DNA from: Helicobacteraceae bacterium
GTDB lineage: Bacteria > Campylobacterota > Campylobacteria > Campylobacterales > Sulfurimonadaceae
Assembly: GCA_027081565.1 (NCBI GenBank)
Contig: JALWKG010000207.1
Location: 1-15,133 of the forward strand
Reading direction: 5' to 3'
DNA length: 15,133 bases
Shown one piece after another: positions 1-6,859 of this stretch. Numbering within the stretch: the stretch's first letter is position 1; each line of letters opens with the position of its first letter. The notes under the pieces are model-generated. The model saw nothing but the letters and a program-made list of their open reading frames with translations, had not been told where the DNA came from and ran no database searches. The position numbers were made by a program, and so were the translations under genes.

Positions 1-518
1 TAACACTTGCCCAGTCAGTTCCTGTAACTGCGGGTGTTACGGTTACAACACCACAGATGGTCTCTCTTGATGACTCACGTCGTTCATTAGACATGTTCAA
101 AAAATTGAACATTCCTATTGCCGGTATTATTGAAAACATGTCAGGTTTTATTGCTCCAGACACAGGTGTTGAGTATGACATCTTTGGTAAGGGTACAACA
201 CAGCCTATGGCAGATGAGTTTGATACTAAGATCATTGCTGAAGTGCCTATCGAGCCAGCAGTTCGTACGGGTGGAGATGAAGGTAAGCCAGTAACTTACT
301 TTGCACCAGAGTCTGAGACAGCTAAGCGCTTTATGAAAGCAGCTGAGTCTATCTGGGAAACGATCGAAAAGATCAATGCTGATGGCGGCGTAGATAATGC
401 CAGTGTTCAGCCAACAACACCTCCTGGTGTATCAGCATGTTCAACAGCTGCAGCACCAAAACAAGCAGCTCCAGCATCTAACGATGAGAGCTGTGGAACA
501 GGATGTGGCTGTAACTAA
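1..518 (+). CDS. mrp: Mrp/ApbC (NBP35-like) iron-sulfur cluster carrier ATPase, C-terminal part (5' end outside window)
   Basis: The reading frame is open from base 3 to the TAA at 516-518, so the gene enters from the left; the ATG at 57 is only an internal Met. The family binds ATP through a deviant Walker A loop (outside the window) and carries or transfers Fe-S clusters in the cytoplasm. Family hallmarks visible here are TLAQ, VTTPQ near 39-56, DDSRRSLDMF, GIIENMSGF (about 124-152), DIFGKG and the late PIEPAVRTGGDEGKP block. Two oddities stand out. The CxxC normally found just after ENMSxF is absent: the residues there are IAPDTG (150-167). The protein also carries a low-complexity Ala/Pro/Thr linker ending in a Cys-rich tail, CGTGCGCN, with Cys codons at 492, 504 and 510 plus one at 438. 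Family assignment is firm; cluster-binding mode is inference. Confidence 0.93.
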   Translation, partial: TLAQSVPVTAGVTVTTPQMVSLDDSRRSLDMFKKLNIPIAGIIENMSGFIAPDTGVEYDIFGKGTTQPMADEFDTKIIAEVPIEPAVRTGGDEGKPVTYFAPESETAKRFMKAAESIWETIEKINADGGVDNASVQPTTPPGVSACSTAAAPKQAAPASNDESCGTGCGCN

Positions 519-525
519 GTGACAG

Positions 526-550
526 GCTAGGTCTATATACTAGACCTGGC
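526..550. other. Perfect-looking hairpin 3' of mrp
   Basis: An inverted repeat with a 10-bp stem (526-535 with 541-550, one G-U type pair) and a 5-base loop lies eight bases after the mrp stop codon. It is not followed by a T-run on either strand, so it is more likely an mRNA 3'-end stabiliser or part of a compound terminator than a stand-alone intrinsic terminator. Confidence 0.55.
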
Positions 551-560
551 GTATAAACTA

Positions 561-594
561 CTTACCAGCTAAAAGCTTGGTAAGGTCTATTTTT
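561..594 (+). terminator. Probable intrinsic terminator of mrp, possibly shared with the convergent operon
   Basis: CTTACC (561-566) pairs with GGTAAG (579-584) and AGCT (567-570) with AGCT (574-577), with one bulged T and an AAA loop. On the + strand the stem is followed after five bases by a run of five T (590-594). On the - strand the hairpin begins just after the TAG stop of the gene ending at 587 but is followed only by a weak T-containing tail. Position between converging genes supports a terminator role, clearest for the + strand. Confidence 0.5.
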
Positions 595-1435
595 GTGCCT
601 TATGGGCACGTTTAATCATCTCTTTTATCGTTTCATCACTTTTCAAAGATGTTGTAGAACCTGCCTTGATAGTGAACTTTAGTTCTGGGTACTGTCTTAA
701 TTTCACTTTTTGACTGGCATTTTTAATGGCTTCGACCCATTTGTCAGATTCTTCTTCTGAAATATGATGAAAGACAAGAAAAAATTCTGCGCCACCAAAA
801 CGTGAGAGTGTATAGTCTATTTTAACGACTTTTTGAACGATCATCGCAATGGCTTTGATGATATAGTCACCTACTTCGTATCCATACTCTTTATTAAAAT
901 CATTAAAATGCGCGACGGTTAATACATGTAGATGAAAAGGCATGTCCATCTGTGCGCGTTTGATCCATTTTTGCGAATCTTTAAAAAACTTTTTTCGGTT
1001 AGGCACACCAGTGAGATCATCATAGTAAAGGCCATGGGCCAAAAGCTCAAGTGCTTTTTTAAGTTTAAGATGGGTTTGAAGTCGTACCAGCACCTCTTGT
1101 GTGTTATAGGGCTTGGATATATAATCAACACCGCCTACTTCAAAGGCATGTACAATACTCTTAGTATCATGGTTTGCTGTAAGGAATATGACGGGGATAT
1201 CTTTTGTTTTGTTGGATGACTTTAACTTTTCACAGAGTTCAAAACCATTCATTTTAGGCATACTGATGTCAAGTAAAATAGCATCTGGCCTCTCCTCTTC
1301 TATCGCTTCGAGTGCACTGATCCCATCCAATACGGTTCGAACATCATACTCTTTGAGGAGTTCAACCAGAAAGTCTATGTTGACAGGATTGTCATCGACG
1401 ACGAGGACTTTTGAGCTCTTTTTATCTATTTTCAT
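587..1435 (-). CDS. Receiver-GGDEF response regulator with degenerate (GGAEF) cyclase domain
   Basis: This 282-residue protein has an N-terminal receiver domain (about 8-125) with acidic pair D14/D15, phosphoacceptor D56, T86 and K108, so it should be phosphorylatable. A GGDEF-family domain follows (about 138-282) with the DDLTGVPNR opening. The signature is GGAEF (214-218), lacking the acidic residue needed for metal and GTP chemistry. The upstream DxD metal site is replaced by T-V-A (173-175), no RxxD inhibitory site is seen, and the usual C-terminal AD.ALY.AK helix is eroded to RAHKAQK. Enzymatic activity is therefore unlikely; it may bind a partner or nucleotide. Start and stop overlap with the preceding gene as ATGA (1432-1435), with AGGA about nine bases upstream, suggesting translational coupling. 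It is the last gene of the leftward operon. Confidence 0.9.
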   Translation of the reverse strand: MKIDKKSSKVLVVDDNPVNIDFLVELLKEYDVRTVLDGISALEAIEEERPDAILLDISMPKMNGFELCEKLKSSNKTKDIPVIFLTANHDTKSIVHAFEVGGVDYISKPYNTQEVLVRLQTHLKLKKALELLAHGLYYDDLTGVPNRKKFFKDSQKWIKRAQMDMPFHLHVLTVAHFNDFNKEYGYEVGDYIIKAIAMIVQKVVKIDYTLSRFGGAEFFLVFHHISEEESDKWVEAIKNASQKVKLRQYPELKFTIKAGSTTSLKSDETIKEMIKRAHKAQK

Positions 1436-2355
1436 GTGATGTGATCCTGTCGGTAGTGCAGTGTGTTTTTAGTGATCTTTGATTTATAAAGTCTGGCGTC
1501 AGCGCGTATTAACAGATCTTCTATATTATTGTCCTGCTCTTTTTTACTTACCATTCCAATACTGATGGTCACCTTGGCACTACTGATAGTAGAAAGTGAA
1601 GCCTCCTGGACGTTTAACATAAGTTGTTTCAGTTGTTGATGTGCTTGATGCGCACTTATCCCTGTCAGTATCAATACAAACTCATCACCACCCAGCCTTG
1701 CAAACATATCGACCTTAGAAACACTTTTTTGAACACACTCGGTCAAGCCTTGGATGACCTTGTCACCAATACTATGTCCATAGGTATCATTGATCTGTTT
1801 AAAGTTGTCCATATCTATCATAAAAAGATGGAGGGGTATATGATTTTTGGTAGCATCTTCAAAAAGTTTAGGGGCTTTGGTAAAGAAACTTCTACGGTTG
1901 GCAATACCGCTTAGATGGTCTACATAGACCAGTCTGTTTAAGGCCGAGATTGTCTCACTGAGTTGTAGATGGGTTTGAATACGCGCAATCATCTCTTGGG
2001 GAAGGTAGGGCTTGGTCACGTAATCTGCTCCGCCGAGTTTAAAACCTTTGACGATATTGTCAACATCATTCCGAGAACTTAAAAAAAGTATAGGGATATC
2101 TTGAGTATCTTCGTTGGCTTTAAGCTGGCGACAGACTTCGAACCCATCCATATCAGGCATATTGATATCGAGTAAGATAAGGTCAGGCTTTTCCATAGCA
2201 ACAGACTCCAGAGCACTTGCTCCATCTGTCGCTGTACGAACGTCATATCCTTGTAATAGTTCAAGTAAAATGTCTATGTCACCTGGATTGTCGTCTACCA
2301 CTAAGATATGAGCTTTTTTAGGTGAGAGATGTTGATTGTGAAGTGTGGTGTGCAT
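1432..2355 (-). CDS. Receiver-GGDEF diguanylate cyclase (intact GGDEF)
   Basis: At 307 residues this is the only one of three neighbouring paralogues with a canonical cyclase signature. The receiver (about 15-132) has D21/D22, phosphoacceptor D63 and K115. The GGDEF domain (about 145-300) shows DHLSGIANRR, the metal site D181-M-D183, FKQINDTYGH, GGDEF at 222-226 and a full C-terminal RADARLYKSK helix. The position of the inhibitory RxxD motif holds S-K-V-D, so product feedback at that site is not expected. Predicted role: phosphorylation-controlled synthesis of cyclic di-GMP from two GTP in the cytoplasm. The start at 2355 is preceded by AGGGGG about eight bases upstream. It sits 89 bp after the previous gene and overlaps the next by four bases. 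Confidence 0.92.
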   Translation of the reverse strand: MHTTLHNQHLSPKKAHILVVDDNPGDIDILLELLQGYDVRTATDGASALESVAMEKPDLILLDINMPDMDGFEVCRQLKANEDTQDIPILFLSSRNDVDNIVKGFKLGGADYVTKPYLPQEMIARIQTHLQLSETISALNRLVYVDHLSGIANRRSFFTKAPKLFEDATKNHIPLHLFMIDMDNFKQINDTYGHSIGDKVIQGLTECVQKSVSKVDMFARLGGDEFVLILTGISAHQAHQQLKQLMLNVQEASLSTISSAKVTISIGMVSKKEQDNNIEDLLIRADARLYKSKITKNTLHYRQDHIT

Positions 2356-2381
2356 AGTACATTCCCCCTTTTAACAGCCGT

Positions 2382-2410
2382 ATTATATTAATATTAGCAT
2401 CTCTTAGTAA
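2382..2410 (-). promoter_or_regulatory. Possible internal promoter upstream of the intact diguanylate cyclase
   Basis: In the only real gap inside the leftward operon (2356-2444), the - strand carries a consensus TATAAT (2382-2387) with TTACTA (2405-2410) at exactly 17 bp spacing. The -35 match is weak (three of six), which is common in Campylobacterota. A start near 2375 would leave a leader of about 20 bases. It would let the two distal regulators be expressed without the kinase. The rest of the gap is AT-rich with no hairpin or ORF seen. Confidence 0.35.
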
Positions 2411-2444
2411 TAATTTCTCTGAATTGTATGTTTGTTATAGAAGA

Positions 2445-3332
2445 TTATCCTAATACAATATTTTCTTTGATCTCAGAGATCTTGATCTTATCATGGGCTC
2501 TTGCAATAAGGGTATCTATCTGTTTATCTGTCTCTTGCAGGGCACTCAAGGCGATGGTGACACTAAAGTGTATATCACTGCCGGGTACGATCTGTGAACG
2601 CTCAAAATAGGTACGAAGATGTTCCAACTGCTCTACAATGGCATTATGGCTAGAACCACTGAAAATGACTAGAAATTCATTAGAACCACTGCGTGTGACT
2701 AAATTTACATTTTTTAACATACGTTTAATACTGTTAGCGCAACTTTGGATCACGCGGTCTCCCACAACATGACCATGTTGACTGTTGATTTGTTTAAGAG
2801 CATCGATATCTATGACAGCGAGATAGAGTGCAATCTTGCGTTCTTTAGCTTGTTGCAGCAGTTTTGGGGCGTAATTGTAAAAACGGGTACGGTTGGAGAC
2901 GTTGGTCAGGGCATCTCTGTTACTGAGATGGTATGCAGTCTCTAATGCACTTTTGAGTTTGAGTTGGGTGCGTACCCGTACCACTATCTCTTTAGAGAGG
3001 TAGGGTTTGGTGATATAGTCTATGCCCCCAAGTTCAAAACCTCTGACAATACTTTCATCATCAGTACTGGCACTCAAAAATATAACAGGAACATCTTTTG
3101 ATTTTTTGTCTGCTTTAAGTCTACGACAGACTTCAAAGCCGTCAATACCCGGCATAGTAATATCGAGCAAGATCAGGTCTGGAAGTTCTTCTGACACTGC
3201 GTTGAGAGCATCTTGACCATCCAAGACCGCACGAACGTCAAAGTCTCGAAGTAGTTCAAGCAAGATGTCAATGTTGGCAGGGCTGTCATCAACGATCAGT
3301 ATTTTTGATTTAGAAAAGTCTATAGGGCTCAC
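2445..3332 (-). CDS. Receiver-GGDEF response regulator with degenerate (GSNEF) cyclase domain
   Basis: This 295-residue paralogue has a receiver (about 8-127) with D15/D16, phosphoacceptor D57 and K109. The following GGDEF-family domain (about 138-290) keeps the D175-I-D177 metal-site pair and a HGHVVGD segment, but the signature is GSNEF (216-220): second Gly to Ser and the catalytic Asp to Asn. The C-terminal helix is RAHDKIKISE rather than AD.ALY.AK. It is probably not a working cyclase. The start is GTG at 3330-3332, overlapping the kinase stop as GTGA, with AGGA seven bases upstream inside the kinase gene. The tight coupling to the kinase makes it the most likely first recipient of the phosphorelay. 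It stays close in length and layout to its two neighbours, so tandem duplication is the simplest origin. Confidence 0.9.
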   Translation of the reverse strand: MSPIDFSKSKILIVDDSPANIDILLELLRDFDVRAVLDGQDALNAVSEELPDLILLDITMPGIDGFEVCRRLKADKKSKDVPVIFLSASTDDESIVRGFELGGIDYITKPYLSKEIVVRVRTQLKLKSALETAYHLSNRDALTNVSNRTRFYNYAPKLLQQAKERKIALYLAVIDIDALKQINSQHGHVVGDRVIQSCANSIKRMLKNVNLVTRSGSNEFLVIFSGSSHNAIVEQLEHLRTYFERSQIVPGSDIHFSVTIALSALQETDKQIDTLIARAHDKIKISEIKENIVLG

Positions 3333-5710
3333 TTTGTTCCTTTTTGTGCGGCTAAGATCTCATCAACACGAACAATGATAATTTTGAATTGGTAGGATTG
3401 TGCAGCAGCTAGAATATCATGAATCGCTTTTTGATATTCTGAAGGCCACTGATACTTGCTGATCTCTTGGCACGATTTTTTGATATCAAGTGCCTGACGT
3501 TTTTTTGCATAAAGTGTCAAAGGCTCTAAGATCTCGACAATCTGTTGAGCAGTCACCTCTGTTTTAGAACTCTCTTCTGGAACGTGCTCTTGTTTCTGCA
3601 ACTGGTTGATACCAGATATAAGTGGTTCTAGCTCTTTTTTGATCATGGCAATATGTTCTGCGTAATGACCCTGTTTTTCTTTAAAGGCATCTTCGAGCTC
3701 TTTGGCCAGAGTGTATATCCTTTTAGCACCGATATTACCGGCAAGTCCTTTAAGACTGTGGGCCTGAGCACGACCTTCTTCATGGTTCTCTTCATGCATC
3801 GCTTGAGTCAAGACTGTATCGATATCAGCAAACATCTCTGCAAACTTAAAGAGAACACTCTGGTAGCCTTTAAGGTTTCCGTTAAGTCTGGTGAGACCAT
3901 CGTTGCTGTCAAGACCTGGTATCTCTTCGAGTTTTGCAGGGGTCTGTTCACTGCTGGTCGGTGCGGCAGTATGCTGTTTGGCTGCCTTTGGTTTTATATA
4001 TTCCAAGAGAGTTTTATAAAAATGGCTGACGTCTACGGGTTTATTAAGATGTGACTGCATTCCCAAGGTTTTACATTTTTCAATATCATTTTCATTGATG
4101 TTAGCTGTAATAGCAATAATAGGGGTTTCGTCATACTTAGGGTACTCACGTATGATAGAAGTAGCCACATAACCATCCATAACAGGCATGTTGATGTCCA
4201 TTAAGACAAGCTCATACTTTTTGCCTGAGTTAAAGATGGCCTCAACTGCTTTTTGACCATCTTTCACTGTGGTGATCTCGATACCGCTTCCTTCTAAAAG
4301 CCCCTCGATGACCATCTGGTTACCTTCGTTGTCTTCTGCCATTAAGATCTTACTACCCCTTAAAACGCTGATGTCTTCTAAAGTATAGAGATGTTCTTTA
4401 GTTTTTTTAGAGGCCTTCTCATAGGTGTAGATCTCATGAAAAGCCTCCAACAGTGTTTTGTAGGTGAATGGTTTGACAACTGTGGCCTGTGGCTCAAGAC
4501 CTCTCTCCTCACTTGGATCACTCATCTCATATTTGAGTAAAACAATATTGTCAACCTCTTTTTTGACTTCAGGTATATCTTTGAGTCTGGATAGGTAACT
4601 TTCATCGATGATCAAGACATCATAATGCTCTTTAGTGAGGTAGAGATAGAGTTTGTCTATATTAGCGATGACCGAAGTGATGGCACCATGCTCTGTCAAA
4701 GTTTTATGAATGAGATGAGCACTATGTTTGTTAGGCTCTAAGATCAAGACTTTTTTCTGCTTGGCGACATTACTGGATGTACTCTTCTGTTCTGTACTTT
4801 GAGGAACTTCAATAGGCAATGTAAAATAGAAACGGCTTCCCTCTTTGTAACGGCTCTGTACCTCTAGCTTTCCACCCATCTTCTCTACCAACTCTTTGGA
4901 AATAGCCAAGCCAAGACCAGTTCCACCATATTTACGGCTGATTTTATTATCCGCTTGATCAAAAGCTTGAAACAGTTTGCTGCACTGTTCTTCTGTCAGG
5001 CCGATACCCGTGTCTTTGACCTCAAAACAGATATGGTAGGTGTTCTCTTCTTGAGACTGGACAGAGACCTTGAGTAAGACCTCTCCTTTTTCTGTGAACT
5101 TAATAGCATTGTTAAGCAGGTTGATCAAAACTTGGCTAATGCGAAGTTGGTCCCCCATAATGGATGTAGGAAGTTTTTTGTCTATATCAAAAAGTAGCTC
5201 AAGGTTTTTGTTATGGGCCTGCAGACCCAGCATGTCACTAAGATCAGCGATCAAGACATCAGGTTCAAAACTGCTCTCTCTGATCACTAACTTGCCTGCT
5301 TCGATCTTAGAGAAGTCCAAGATGTCATTAGTGATAGAGAGCAAGTGTTCGGCTGAGCGTTTGATTTTAGAGACATTGGCTTTTTGTGTCTTGTTCAGAT
5401 CACCTTGCAAGATGATATGACTCAGACCTATGATAGCGTTCATAGGAGTTCGTGTCTCATGGCTTACATTGGCTAAAAAGGTATCTTTGGCGCGTTCGGC
5501 TTCCAAGGTCTCTTCATGAAGGTTAGCCAACTCTTCTTGGTGTCTCCGTAACTCTTTTTTGTTTCGTTTGAAAAGGTAGTTTAAAATGAGTAGTAAGAGT
5601 CCAACGATAGTGAGTAAGATTGCACTCAAAAGTTGATAATCAAAAAGTGGTGTTACCTGTTCTGAAATAACAAGGTTCATGCTGAGAGCGGTAATGAGAT
5701 GGGACAACAT
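3329..5710 (-). CDS. Hybrid phosphorelay histidine kinase (HisKA-HATPase-pseudoREC-REC-HPt), sensor region nearly absent
   Basis: The 793-residue protein has one clear membrane span (about 28-47) and a coiled linker (50-75). HisKA follows with H84 in NVSHETRTP, then a HATPase domain with an intact N box (NLLNNAIKF), D233-T-G-I-G, and GGTGLGLAI near 262-270. Next come a receiver-like domain (319-425) lacking the acidic pair but keeping D369 and K413, a complete receiver (453-570) with E459/D460, D505 and K557, and an HPt domain with H651 in AHSLKG. A C-terminal helical extension (about 712-790) resembles a second HPt without its histidine. This is a BarA/TorS-like His-Asp-His relay. Only about 27 residues precede the membrane span, so there is no periplasmic sensor. 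The ATG at 5710 has AGGAG only three bases away; the adjacent TTG codon is better spaced. It heads the leftward operon. Confidence 0.93.
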   Translation of the reverse strand: MLSHLITALSMNLVISEQVTPLFDYQLLSAILLTIVGLLLLILNYLFKRNKKELRRHQEELANLHEETLEAERAKDTFLANVSHETRTPMNAIIGLSHIILQGDLNKTQKANVSKIKRSAEHLLSITNDILDFSKIEAGKLVIRESSFEPDVLIADLSDMLGLQAHNKNLELLFDIDKKLPTSIMGDQLRISQVLINLLNNAIKFTEKGEVLLKVSVQSQEENTYHICFEVKDTGIGLTEEQCSKLFQAFDQADNKISRKYGGTGLGLAISKELVEKMGGKLEVQSRYKEGSRFYFTLPIEVPQSTEQKSTSSNVAKQKKVLILEPNKHSAHLIHKTLTEHGAITSVIANIDKLYLYLTKEHYDVLIIDESYLSRLKDIPEVKKEVDNIVLLKYEMSDPSEERGLEPQATVVKPFTYKTLLEAFHEIYTYEKASKKTKEHLYTLEDISVLRGSKILMAEDNEGNQMVIEGLLEGSGIEITTVKDGQKAVEAIFNSGKKYELVLMDINMPVMDGYVATSIIREYPKYDETPIIAITANINENDIEKCKTLGMQSHLNKPVDVSHFYKTLLEYIKPKAAKQHTAAPTSSEQTPAKLEEIPGLDSNDGLTRLNGNLKGYQSVLFKFAEMFADIDTVLTQAMHEENHEEGRAQAHSLKGLAGNIGAKRIYTLAKELEDAFKEKQGHYAEHIAMIKKELEPLISGINQLQKQEHVPEESSKTEVTAQQIVEILEPLTLYAKKRQALDIKKSCQEISKYQWPSEYQKAIHDILAAAQSYQFKIIIVRVDEILAAQKGTK

Positions 5711-5724
5711 GTACTCCTGTACAT
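5709..5724 (-). promoter_or_regulatory. Small hairpin presenting the ribosome binding site of the hybrid kinase
   Basis: A perfect 6-bp inverted repeat (ATGTAC/GTACAT) encloses a four-base loop that reads AGGA on the - strand. The loop is the Shine-Dalgarno core and the right arm contains the first two bases of the ATG start. It could influence translation start, or be chance in AT-rich DNA. Confidence 0.35.
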
Positions 5725-5903
5725 TTTATATCTAGCTATGGAGTTATCTATAGGTTACGTATTTTATGAAATGTTTACTGAAGATTAACATTGAAGACTT
5801 ATAATTTTAAGAATTAAGAGCAAGACGTGCATATTTGTGTAGAGATCTTGATTAAAATAAGAAATATAGAAGGATGCGTAGGCATTCAAAAAAAGGAATA
5901 ATT
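5711..5903. other. Divergent intergenic region between kinase operon and moxR operon
   Basis: This AT-rich stretch separates the two divergent operons and has no in-frame extension of either. Reading upstream of the kinase ATG, a stop codon appears after five codons (5726-5728), so no sensor domain is hidden there in that frame. TATAAA on the - strand (5725-5730) is a possible but poorly placed -10. Two loose copies of TGAAGA-T/C-T occur near 5779 and 5792; I attach no function to them. Confidence 0.5.
5774..5805 (+). promoter_or_regulatory. Possible promoter of the moxR-bat operon
   Basis: A consensus TATAAT lies at 5800-5805 on the + strand. There is no good -35; the nearest T-rich candidate, TTTACT at 5774-5779, is 20 bp away. 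Initiation near 5812 would give a leader of about 90 bases to the preferred TTG start of moxR. Assignment rests on the -10 match and position alone. Confidence 0.35.
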
Positions 5904-6851
5904 TTGAAACAGAAAATAGATGCTATAAAAGAAGAAGTAAAAAAAGTGATGGTCGGCCAAGAAAATTTGATCGATGCTATGCTTATTGGCCTGATAAGTG
6001 ACGGTCATATTCTGGTCGAAGGTGTCCCTGGTCTGGCAAAGACTACTGCGATAAATGCTTTGGCCAAGGCTCTTGGACTTGATTTTAAACGGGTGCAGTT
6101 TACACCAGACCTTTTGCCTAGTGATATTGTAGGAACTGAGATGTATGATCAGAAGGAGGGGACTTTTAAGATCAAACGTGGTCCTGCCTTTACCAACTTA
6201 CTGCTTGCAGATGAGATCAACCGTGCACCTGCGAAGGTACAATCAGCGCTTTTGGAGGTGATGCAAGAGAAGCAAATTACGATTGCTGAAGACACCTTTA
6301 AACTCGAAGCACCTTTTTTAGTACTGGCGACACAAAACCCTGTTGAACAAGAGGGTGCCTACCAACTCCCTGAAGCACAACTCGACCGTTTTATGTTGAA
6401 GGTCAATGTTGACTACAACAGTTTTGACGAAGAGATCGAGATCGTCAATCGTGTGGCAAATCGTAATTTTGGGGCTATCGAGAAAGTGGCTGACGCTGGT
6501 GATATCTTAGCAATGCGAGAGGCTGTTGAAGGGGTGCATATTGATGACGCAGTGACGGCTTACATAGTTAAACTGATCTATGCGACCCGTGAGCCTGAGA
6601 AGTATGGAGTGTCAGGGATTGCTGAGTATCTCGACTATGGCGCTTCTCCTCGTGCATCGATCAACCTCTACAAGGCAGCAAAAGCGATCGCCTATATCAG
6701 AGGCAATGACTTTGTGACACCTCTTGATATTGCTGATGTGGTACATGGTGTCTTGCGTCATCGTATTATCTTGAACTATAAGGCAGAGGCTGCTGGTATC
6801 TCAGAAGATGAGATCGTTAACAGAATCCTCCAAGCCATCAAACTGCCGTAG
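5904..6851 (+). CDS. moxR: MoxR-family AAA+ ATPase
   Basis: Numbered from the TTG at 5904 (315 residues), the protein shows Walker A GVPGLAKT (40-47), the family segment RVQFTPDLLPSDIVGTEMY, Walker B LLLADE followed by INRAPAK (99 onward), sensor 1 ATQNPVEQEG (from 143) and QLPEAQLDRF. These identify a MoxR AAA+ protein; such proteins are chaperone-like ATPases that act with vWA-domain partners, which lie directly downstream. I prefer the TTG at 5904 because AGGA sits six bases before it and the protein then begins like typical MoxR proteins. The in-frame ATG at 5874 adds ten residues but has AGG touching the start codon, which is too close to act as a ribosome site. It is first in a seven-gene operon, with the next gene beginning within about eight bases of the stop. 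Confidence 0.93.
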   Translation: MKQKIDAIKEEVKKVMVGQENLIDAMLIGLISDGHILVEGVPGLAKTTAINALAKALGLDFKRVQFTPDLLPSDIVGTEMYDQKEGTFKIKRGPAFTNLLLADEINRAPAKVQSALLEVMQEKQITIAEDTFKLEAPFLVLATQNPVEQEGAYQLPEAQLDRFMLKVNVDYNSFDEEIEIVNRVANRNFGAIEKVADAGDILAMREAVEGVHIDDAVTAYIVKLIYATREPEKYGVSGIAEYLDYGASPRASINLYKAAKAIAYIRGNDFVTPLDIADVVHGVLRHRIILNYKAEAAGISEDEIVNRILQAIKLP

Positions 6852-6859
6852 GTGTGATG

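Noticed and set aside
57..518. ATG at 57 as the true start of the first gene
   Set aside because: The frame is open to the window edge and the upstream codons encode the conserved TLAQ...VTTPQ segment of Mrp proteins, so the gene is simply cut by the window.
932..3216. Plus-strand ORFs of 60-96 codons opposite the receiver-GGDEF genes
   Set aside because: They are antisense shadows of conserved genes, lack ribosome sites or recognisable motifs, and recur at the same places in the paralogues because the underlying coding sequence is similar.
5874..5903. ATG at 5874 as the moxR start
   Set aside because: The AGG before it touches the start codon, leaving no spacer, and the ten extra residues do not look like MoxR. 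The TTG at 5904 has a well-spaced AGGA.
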